From the NCBI RefSeq assembly GCF_022829365.1, contig NZ_JAKSYJ010000196.1, positions 168,761 to 232,760 on the forward strand: 64,000 bases of DNA, read 5' to 3'. The number at the start of each line of letters is the position of its first letter. Position 1 is the first letter of the stretch. Position numbers and translations under genes: made by a program. Source of the stretch: Methylobacterium sp. J-077 (lineage in GTDB: Bacteria; Pseudomonadota; Alphaproteobacteria; Rhizobiales; Beijerinckiaceae). This document shows positions 43,809 to 49,875 of the stretch, piece by piece. Under the pieces are notes generated by a model. That model did no database searches, was not told the DNA's origin, and saw only the letters and a program-made list of their open reading frames with translations.

Positions 43809-43877
43809 TCAGGGCGGAGCCCTGATGAGGCCAGGGCTCCGCCCTGGACCTGCAAAAGGTCCCAGACCTTTTGAAAC
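43809..43877. repeat. Palindromic repeat of the CAAAAGGTCC family, copy 4
   Basis: An AGGGCGGAGCCCT hairpin, a CCAGGGCTCCGCCCTGG hairpin, then CAAAAGGTC paired with GACCTTTTG (43853-43873). It lies between two convergent genes, 16 bases after one stop and 15 before the other, an ideal bidirectional terminator position. Confidence 0.75.
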
Positions 43878-43891
43878 CATTACTTTGCTGG

Positions 43892-44746
43892 CTAACGCAC
43901 CTGGATCGCCTGTGCGACCGCAGCCGAAAACTCTTCATGCGGGCTCAGCGCCCCGGGGATCGTGGCACCCGTGACCCGCCCGTGGGCGATCAGCGCATCC
44001 ATCTCGGCGCCGGAGCGGCGCGGCGCCTTCTCCGGCCGCAGCACCACGGTCGGCGGCAGGCCGTCGAACAGGTCCAGGAACGCGGCGCGGTCGGCCACCG
44101 GGTCGAGGCCGCCGGTGACGAAGGCGGCGGTGCCGAAGCGGCCGTTGCGCTGGCGGGTGACCGCGTGCTTGGCCCGGATCATGGCCGGGGTGACGTGGGC
44201 CGGGTCCGCGTAGACATGGGCGCGCATCATCCGGCCGATGATCGGCGGGCTGATGTTGATCCGGTAGAGCGCCTCGCCGAGGATTGGCGCCTCAACGGCC
44301 CGGCGGATCCGCGGGAACCAGTGCGCCCGGCTCGGCATCGCGGTGGGCAGCGGCCCGCGCCAGGTCGGCGCCACCAGCACCAGCCGCGCGAAGGCCTGGG
44401 GGTACCTGCGCGCCGCCGCGACGAGGTAGCCGGCGGCGTGGCCGGCCGCGATCCCGAGCGCGTAGGGGCCGGGGGCGGCGGCGAGCAGCGCGTCCAGGAA
44501 GGCGTGCAGGGTGTCCGGACCGAGGGGCAGGCGCGTCCGCGGCCGGGCGCCGAAGCCCGGCCAGTCGGGCACGAGGCAGCGGTACTCCGAGCCGAGGGCG
44601 CGGGCGAGGTCGCGCATCTCGGCCCGGTCCGAGATCGTCGACAGGGCCGGCAGCAGGAGCGCGTCGCGCCCCGTGCCGATCACGTCGCAGACGGTCGGCA
44701 CCGGCCGGCCCGCCACGATCAGGTCCAGGTTCCGCGTCGTCTCCAT
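43892..44746 (-). CDS. Alpha/beta-hydrolase fold protein lacking the serine nucleophile
   Basis: Protein of 284 residues with typical fold elements: RCLVPDWPGFGARPRTRL (strand and oxyanion loop), RLVLVAPTW and a C-terminal SPHEEF histidine. At the nucleophile elbow, where G-H-S-x-G is expected, the sequence is GIAAGHAAGY, with alanine instead of serine. Either it has lost hydrolase activity or it works by another route. It starts 26 bases after dapD on the same strand, so it is probably co-transcribed. Confidence 0.8.
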   Translation of the reverse strand: METTRNLDLIVAGRPVPTVCDVIGTGRDALLLPALSTISDRAEMRDLARALGSEYRCLVPDWPGFGARPRTRLPLGPDTLHAFLDALLAAAPGPYALGIAAGHAAGYLVAAARRYPQAFARLVLVAPTWRGPLPTAMPSRAHWFPRIRRAVEAPILGEALYRINISPPIIGRMMRAHVYADPAHVTPAMIRAKHAVTRQRNGRFGTAAFVTGGLDPVADRAAFLDLFDGLPPTVVLRPEKAPRRSGAEMDALIAHGRVTGATIPGALSPHEEFSAAVAQAIQVR

Positions 44747-44772
44747 CGGGCCGCCCCCAAGTCCCAAAAGAA

Positions 44773-45618
44773 TCAGGTGCGCAGCAACTCGTTGATGGCG
44801 GTCTTGGAGCGGGTGCCGGCATCGACGCGCTTGACGATCACGGCGCAGTACAGGCCGGGGCCCGGGGTGCCGTCCGGCAGCGCCTTGCCGGGCATCGTGC
44901 CCGAGACAACCACAGAGTAGGGCGGCACACGGCCGTACATGACCTCGCCGGTGGTGCGGTCGACGATCTTGGTCGAGGCGCCGATATAAACGCCCATGGA
45001 CAGCACGCTGCCCTGGCCGACGATCACGCCTTCGGCCACCTCGGCGCGGGCGCCGATGAAGCAATCGTCCTCGATGATCACCGGGTTGGCCTGGAGCGGC
45101 TCGAGCACCCCGGCGATGCCGGCGCCGCCGGAGATGTGGCAGTTCTTGCCGACCTGCGCGCAGGAGCCGATCGTCACCCAGGTGTCGACCATCGTGCCCT
45201 CGCCGACATGGGCGCCGAGGTTGACGAAGCTCGGCATCAGCACGGCGCCCGGCGCGATGTAGGAGCCGCGGCGGACGAAGCAGCCCGGCACCGCGCGCAG
45301 GCCGGCGGCGCGAAACTCGGCCTCGCCCCAGCCGGCGAACTTGGACGCGACCTTGTCCCACCAGGGCGCGCCGCCGGGGCCGCCCTCGATCGCCGCCATG
45401 TCGTTGAGGCGGAAGGACAGCAGCACCGCCTTCTTCAGCCACTGATTGACGACCCAATCCTGGTTGCCGCTCTTCTCGGCGACCCGGGCCTTGCCGGAAT
45501 CGAGCAGGTTCAGCGCCTCCTCGACCGCCTCGCGCACGGCGCCCTGGGTGGACGTCGAGATGCCGGCGCGCTCCTCCCAGGCCGTCTCGATGGTCTTGGC
45601 GAGGTCGGAGGTGGGCAT
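44773..45618 (-). CDS. dapD: Tetrahydrodipicolinate N-succinyltransferase
   Basis: Lysine and meso-diaminopimelate synthesis: succinylates tetrahydrodipicolinate. The protein has 281 residues, with left-handed beta-helix hexapeptide repeats from about residue 110 (YIAPGAVLMPSFVNLGAHVG, then IGSCAQVGKNCHISGG, EDDCFIGARAEV). N-terminal DLAKTIETAWEERAGIS and C-terminal KTAINELLRT are family features. Confidence 0.96.
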   Translation of the reverse strand: MPTSDLAKTIETAWEERAGISTSTQGAVREAVEEALNLLDSGKARVAEKSGNQDWVVNQWLKKAVLLSFRLNDMAAIEGGPGGAPWWDKVASKFAGWGEAEFRAAGLRAVPGCFVRRGSYIAPGAVLMPSFVNLGAHVGEGTMVDTWVTIGSCAQVGKNCHISGGAGIAGVLEPLQANPVIIEDDCFIGARAEVAEGVIVGQGSVLSMGVYIGASTKIVDRTTGEVMYGRVPPYSVVVSGTMPGKALPDGTPGPGLYCAVIVKRVDAGTRSKTAINELLRT

Positions 45619-45701
45619 GGGCGCTCGATGCTCTTGCGGAGGGACGTTCGACGGGAGCCCGTGCTTACAAGCGGGCACCGGGGCTGTCACCCGGGGCAGC
45701 C

Positions 45702-46205
45702 TCAATCCTCCAAGAGAACCCGCACCCGGTCGAGATCGGTCACGAGGTCGACGAGGTCGATCGCCAGGGTGTCGTAGACGGATTGCGCGGCCGCGGGGAA
45801 TTCCTCCAGCACGCGCCGCATCAGCGTCGGGGTGATGCGCATGACCTCGGCGGCGCCCTCGGCCCGGGCCTCGGTCGGCCGGGTGCCGCGCACGAACAGG
45901 GCGAGCTGCCCGATCAGCGCCGAACGCCCGGCGCGCACCGGCTCGGCCTCCGCGACCCGGGGCGCGAGCCGGATCGTGCCCGACATCACCACGAAGCCGC
46001 CATCGGCCGGGTCGCCCCGGGCGAACAGCAGGTCGCCATCGGCCAGTTCGCGGCGCTCGGCCGCGAAGGTCAGCAGGCGCAGGGCGTCCCGGTCGAGGAA
46101 GCCGAACAGCGGCGCGTCTGCGAGGATCGCGATGTCGTCGTCGAGCCCCAAGGAACCGCCCCACCAACCTACGCGCAAGCGAGCCTGAGCCTCGCTGACA
46201 CGCAA
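45702..46205 (-). CDS. Single-domain cyclic-nucleotide-binding protein (Crp-like sensor only)
   Basis: Protein of 167 residues with one CNB domain (LADAPLFGFLDRDALRLL, then FARGDPADGGFVVMSGTIRL, and ALIGQLALF) but no DNA-binding helix-turn-helix. Residues 1-20 look unlike the family, so a later start is possible; a TTG codon precedes GLDDDIAILADAP. It may sense cAMP or be a ligand-free adaptor. It lies between dapD and the response regulator gene, all on the minus strand. Confidence 0.78.
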   Translation of the reverse strand: MRVSEAQARLRVGWWGGSLGLDDDIAILADAPLFGFLDRDALRLLTFAAERRELADGDLLFARGDPADGGFVVMSGTIRLAPRVAEAEPVRAGRSALIGQLALFVRGTRPTEARAEGAAEVMRITPTLMRRVLEEFPAAAQSVYDTLAIDLVDLVTDLDRVRVLLED

Positions 46206-46277
46206 ATCCCTAAAGCCGTTTCCGATCGCGTTGCAATCGCGCTTGGCTCTCGGTTCTGGCCGTGACGCGCGCGCCGA

Positions 46278-46964
46278 TCAGGGGAGCAGCTTGTAGCCGC
46301 CGCCCTCGGTGACGAGGATCGCCGCGGTGGCGGGGTTCGGCTCGATCTTCTGGCGCAGCCGGTAGATGTGCGTCTCCAAAGTGTGTGTGGTGACGTGGGC
46401 GTTGTAGCCCCACACCTCGGCGAGCAGCGTGTCGCGGTTCACCACGGCCCGGCCCGCCCGATACAGGAAGCGCAGGATCGCGGTCTCCTTCTCGGTGAGC
46501 TTGAGCTTCGAGCCGCGCTCGCCGACCAGCAGCTTGGCGCCCGGCCGGAACGTGTAGGGGCCGATCTGGAACACCGCGTCCTCGGACGCCTCGTGGCTGC
46601 GCAGATGCGCGCGGATCCGGGCGAGCAGGATGCCGAACTTGAACGGCTTGGTGACGTAGTCGTTGGCGCCGGCCTCCAGCCCTTCGACGTGGTCCGCCTC
46701 GGAATCCTGCGCGGTGAGCATGATCACCGGGCCGCGGAAGCCGCCGGTGCGCATTCGGCGCACGGCCTCGCGCCCGTCGAGGTCGGGCAGGCCGACATCC
46801 ATCACCGCCAGGTCGATGCGCTCGGCCCCGACCCGCCGGACCGCGTCCGCGGCGTTCGCCTCGGTGACCACGGTAAATTCCTCGCAGAGGTCGAGCTGCT
46901 CGGTGAGCGTGTCGCGCAGGATCGCGTCGTCGTCACAGATCAGCAGGCGGTAGGCATTCGACAT
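46278..46964 (-). CDS. OmpR-family response regulator
   Basis: Protein of 228 residues. The receiver begins YRLLICDDDAILRDTL, has the phospho-acceptor Asp in LAVMDVGLPDLDG and the Lys in YVTKPFKFGI. The winged helix has LTEKETAILRFLYRAG and TLETHIYRLRQKIEP, ending GGGYKLLP. No kinase gene is adjacent, so it is an orphan here. It is divergent from an L,D-transpeptidase gene, which may be a target. Confidence 0.9.
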   Translation of the reverse strand: MSNAYRLLICDDDAILRDTLTEQLDLCEEFTVVTEANAADAVRRVGAERIDLAVMDVGLPDLDGREAVRRMRTGGFRGPVIMLTAQDSEADHVEGLEAGANDYVTKPFKFGILLARIRAHLRSHEASEDAVFQIGPYTFRPGAKLLVGERGSKLKLTEKETAILRFLYRAGRAVVNRDTLLAEVWGYNAHVTTHTLETHIYRLRQKIEPNPATAAILVTEGGGYKLLP

Positions 46965-47343
46965 CGTCCGGGGCCCTGGAGCACGCTGCGGGACCGGGAG
47001 ACCCGGTGCCGGGAACAGCGCGCGATGGCAAGGATCTGGAGCACGCCGCCCGTCGCGTGACAACACGGCCGGCTCCAGGGAAACGGGGCCGGCGCGTCGG
47101 AATCCAAGGGCGTTCGGTCCCCCCGGCGCAGGGCGGTGGGCTGGCGCGCTCCCGAATCCCGGCTTCGACGGCCTGGGTTCCACGGCAAGGATAGGGCTGC
47201 GTTTGTGGCCGGAAATTGCCTTGTGCGCAATTTTTCACGGTTTCGGTATTGGATACCGGGCATAACGCCCGCCGATCCACCCCGGGACCGGCACCTTCGC
47301 CGGCCGGATCGGGGCGCGGGCGGTCGGCAGGGGAGGGGCTTCG
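46965..47343. other. Divergent intergenic region, no gene seen
   Basis: Spans 379 bases between the response regulator and the L,D-transpeptidase genes. Around 47205-47260 the sequence becomes more AT-rich (GCAATTTTTCACGGTTTCGG), a likely promoter zone for one or both genes. No repeat or hairpin stands out. Confidence 0.35.
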
Positions 47344-47910
47344 GTGCGTGGATATCGGCGTGAGCGGCCCGGACCCGTCCGCATCACCTTGAGCGAGATC
47401 CGGGTCCGCGCGACGGTCGGCGACCGCCGCCGGGGTCAGCTCCTCGCCGGCCCCGCCGTGATCTCCTGCGCCCTCGGGGCAGGCGGCATCGTCAGCGACA
47501 AGCGCGAGGGCGACGGCGGCTCGCCGCGCGGGCGCTTCCGCCTGCGGGGGGGCGCCTATCGGCCGGACCATCTCGGCCTGCGCCCGCGCACGGCCCTGCC
47601 GCTCCGGGTGACCCGGTCCGATGACGGCTGGTGCGACGACCGCCGGGACCGCCGCTACAACCGGCCGATCCGGTTGCCGGCACCAGGCCTCAGCGCCGAG
47701 GCGATGTGGCGAGGCGACGGGCTCTACGATGTGGTGATCGACCTCGACTACAACCGCGCCCCGATCCGGAAGGGGCGGGGCTCGGCGATCTTCCTGCACA
47801 TCGCCCGGGACGGCTACCGCCCCACCGAGGGCTGCGTCGCGCTGGCCCGGGCGGACCTGCTGCGCCTGCTCAGGCGCCTCGGCCCGCGCACGCATCTGCG
47901 GATCGGATGA
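47344..47910 (+). CDS. L,D-transpeptidase family protein (YkuD fold)
   Basis: Protein of 188 residues. The catalytic site is in AIFLHIARDGYRPTEGCVAL, with the histidine and the cysteine of the SxGC-type motif (here T-E-G-C). GDGGSPRGRFRLRGG is the usual upstream strand. It has no clear signal peptide from the GTG start at 47344; a start further upstream was not found. YkuD enzymes make 3-3 peptidoglycan crosslinks or attach proteins to it. Short versions like this one are common in Hyphomicrobiales. Confidence 0.82.
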   Translation: MRGYRRERPGPVRITLSEIRVRATVGDRRRGQLLAGPAVISCALGAGGIVSDKREGDGGSPRGRFRLRGGAYRPDHLGLRPRTALPLRVTRSDDGWCDDRRDRRYNRPIRLPAPGLSAEAMWRGDGLYDVVIDLDYNRAPIRKGRGSAIFLHIARDGYRPTEGCVALARADLLRLLRRLGPRTHLRIG

Positions 47911-47919
47911 GGGGGGCCG

Positions 47920-48207
47920 TCAGACCTCCTTTGCCTCGAGTTGGATCCGGAGGTGAGCCCCGACGGCCTCGGCGTAGCGGCGCAGCGACGCCGTCGACGG
48001 CATGACCTGCCCGCGTTCCCACCGGGCGATCTGCCCCTGGGACGTTTGCATCCGCCGGGCGACCTCTTCCTGGGTCAGCTTAGCCCGCGCACGGGCCTCG
48101 GCCATGGAGAAGCCGAGTTCCATCTCCGGCCCGATCGCCCCATGCGCTTCGCGATAGGCGGGATCCGCGTTCCACCGTTCCCGGACGGTCTTGAAGGGGA
48201 TCGTCAC
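47920..48207 (-). CDS. Xre-family antitoxin (HigA-like)
   Basis: Protein of 95 residues. The Cro/CI-type helix-turn-helix is LTQEEVARRMQTSQGQIARW, followed by ERGQVMPSTASLRRYAEAVG. It starts four bases inside the end of the toxin frame (ATGA), the toxin-first order of HigBA-type loci. It is complete, while its toxin gene is frameshifted. It probably still binds DNA. Confidence 0.85.
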   Translation of the reverse strand: MTIPFKTVRERWNADPAYREAHGAIGPEMELGFSMAEARARAKLTQEEVARRMQTSQGQIARWERGQVMPSTASLRRYAEAVGAHLRIQLEAKEV

Positions 48208-48601
48208 GTCGTTTCTCCTGTGTCGATGGTCCGCGCTCGCATCTCAGCCAAATCGATCCATCGCTTCGGCGTAGTCTGAGTTTTCTTGATCGCGCAGAGG
48301 ACAATGATCACCCTCTTGCCGGTCACGGTGACGTAGAGGGCTCGGCCAGTCATGCCGTCGGTCCGGGGTCTCAGCTCCCAGATCCGACCGCGGATGTGTT
48401 TGGCATGCTCCTCGGTAAGGCTAGCAGGCCCCGGGTTTCGATCCGTGCCACGATGCGGTCCAGGGCGGCGCGAAGCTTGACAGGCCATGCATCGACTTCA
48501 GCGACGACGGTGTCGTCGAGAAACGACACCGACCAAGCTTCTGGCGGAGCATCCGCAACACCTGATGCCGTGCCCCGGGGCGGCTTCGCGCTTGAGCCCA
48601 T
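48204..48601 (-). pseudogene. HigB/Gp49-like toxin gene with a frameshift
   Basis: The N-terminal part from the ATG at 48601 reads EAWSVSFLDDTVVAEVDAWP and ALDRIVARIETRGL, typical of Gp49/RelE toxins. At about 48421-48432 the homology passes into the next frame (LTEEHAKHIRGRIWELRP, then TGRALYVTVTGKRVIIVL, KKTQTTPKRWIDLAEMRA) and runs to 48204. Restoring one G near CTGCTAGCC on the minus strand would rebuild a single protein of about 132 residues. Loss of activity is likely unless this is a sequencing error. Confidence 0.78.
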
Positions 48602-48708
48602 CAGTCCGCAACCGAGACTCGAAATATGCGCGAAAAAGCATATCACGGATCGCGGTGTTTGATAGTACTTTCAGCGCTAGGGCCTCTATCATTCAGAACG
48701 GGTTACCC

Positions 48709-49464
48709 TCACGCCTTCCGGGTCCGCGCCCCGAAGATCGCCGTCCCGACCCGGACATGGGTGGCGCCCTGCTGGATCGCCGCCGGAAAATCCGCGCTCA
48801 TGCCCATGGAGAGGATCGGCAGGTTGTGCGCCCGCGCCAGACGGGCGAGCAGGGCGAAATGGGCCGAGGGCGGGTCCTCCGCCGGCGGGATGCACATCAG
48901 GCCCTGGATCGCGAGACCGTGGGTGTCCCGGCACGCGGCCAGCAGGGTCGCGAGCTCGTCCGGCAGGACCCCGCCCTTCTGCGGCTCCGCGCCGGTATTG
49001 ACCTGGATCAGCAGTTTCGGGGCGCGGCCCGCGCGGTTGATCTCCCTGGCGAGCGCCGACGCGAGCGACAGCCGGTCGAGGGAGTGGATCACGTCGAACA
49101 GGGCCACCGCCTCCCGGGCCTTGTTGGATTGCAGCGGCCCGACCAGATGCAGCTCGACATCCGGGTAGCGGGCGCGCAGGTCCGGCCATTTCGCGGCGGA
49201 TTCCTGGACGTAGTTCTCCCCGAACACCCGGTGCCCCGCTTCGAGAGCCGGCACGATGCCCGCCGCCGGCACGGTCTTGGAGACCGCCACGAGCTGGACC
49301 TCCACCGGGTCGCGCTCCGAATCCTCGGCCGCCTGGGCGATGGCGGCCCGGACCTCGGCGAGCCCGGCGGCGACATCGGCCTCGCCGACAGGCGGCTTGG
49401 CGGTCGGCTGCCCCATCCCGTCGGTGGGAGGAGCCTTCGAGTCGGTAATCGCGTCGTCCATCAT
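48709..49464 (-). CDS. yggS: YggS-family pyridoxal-phosphate homeostasis protein
   Basis: PLP-binding TIM-barrel protein of 251 residues. The PLP lysine is in VQLVAVSKTVPAAG, with FGENYVQESAAKW, LHLVGPLQSNKAREA, LIQVNTGAEPQKGGV, and the phosphate-site ending SMGMSADFPAAI and VRVGTAIFGARTR. The N-terminus is about 25 residues longer than usual. The ATG at 49464 was chosen over an upstream low-complexity extension. Confidence 0.93.
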   Translation of the reverse strand: MMDDAITDSKAPPTDGMGQPTAKPPVGEADVAAGLAEVRAAIAQAAEDSERDPVEVQLVAVSKTVPAAGIVPALEAGHRVFGENYVQESAAKWPDLRARYPDVELHLVGPLQSNKAREAVALFDVIHSLDRLSLASALAREINRAGRAPKLLIQVNTGAEPQKGGVLPDELATLLAACRDTHGLAIQGLMCIPPAEDPPSAHFALLARLARAHNLPILSMGMSADFPAAIQQGATHVRVGTAIFGARTRKA

Positions 49465-49875
49465 GGGCCTGTCCTGTCGCTTCCGGGCGCCGGTCTGTGC
49501 GGCCCATGGGGTACAGCACGACGAGGATACGGAGCCTTCCCGGGAGGCATCGATCCAACCCACGCCCTCATCCTGAGGTGCCGGAGCGCAGCGGAGGCCT
49601 CGAAGGAGCCCTCCAGCTGGCCGCGCGACATCTGGAGCCCTCCTTCGAGGCCCGCTGGCGCGGGCACCTCAGGATGAGGGCGTGGGTTGGAATCAGCCCG
49701 GCGATGGCCGCTCTCGTGTATCGTGTGTGCTTCCAACGGACCTATGCCCCCGCGCGTCCCGCGCAAGGCCAAATCGCGCGCTCCGTTGACCGGCTCCGGC
49801 GCAGATATGCTACTGGGCCGCGACGTGCCGCGGCGCTCCCCGATCAGCCGCCGAGCCCCTGACCCAGCCGGATCC
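49465..49875. other. Divergent yggS-leuS intergenic region
   Basis: These 411 bases carry the mobile palindrome at 49555-49690 and no supported gene. About 185 bases remain on the leuS side for its promoter. The leuS frame is open upstream but lacks homology before 49876. Confidence 0.4.
49555..49690. mobile_element. Miniature palindromic element with 28-bp perfect terminal inverted repeats
   Basis: Arms at 49555-49582 and 49663-49690 are exact reverse complements, beginning CCAACCCACGCCCTCATCCT. The inner arms CGAAGGAGCCCTCCAG and CTGGAGCCCTCCTTCG are also complementary. The 136-bp unit can fold into one long hairpin. It resembles the element at 20062 and is probably a non-autonomous MITE or REP-type repeat. 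Confidence 0.85.
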
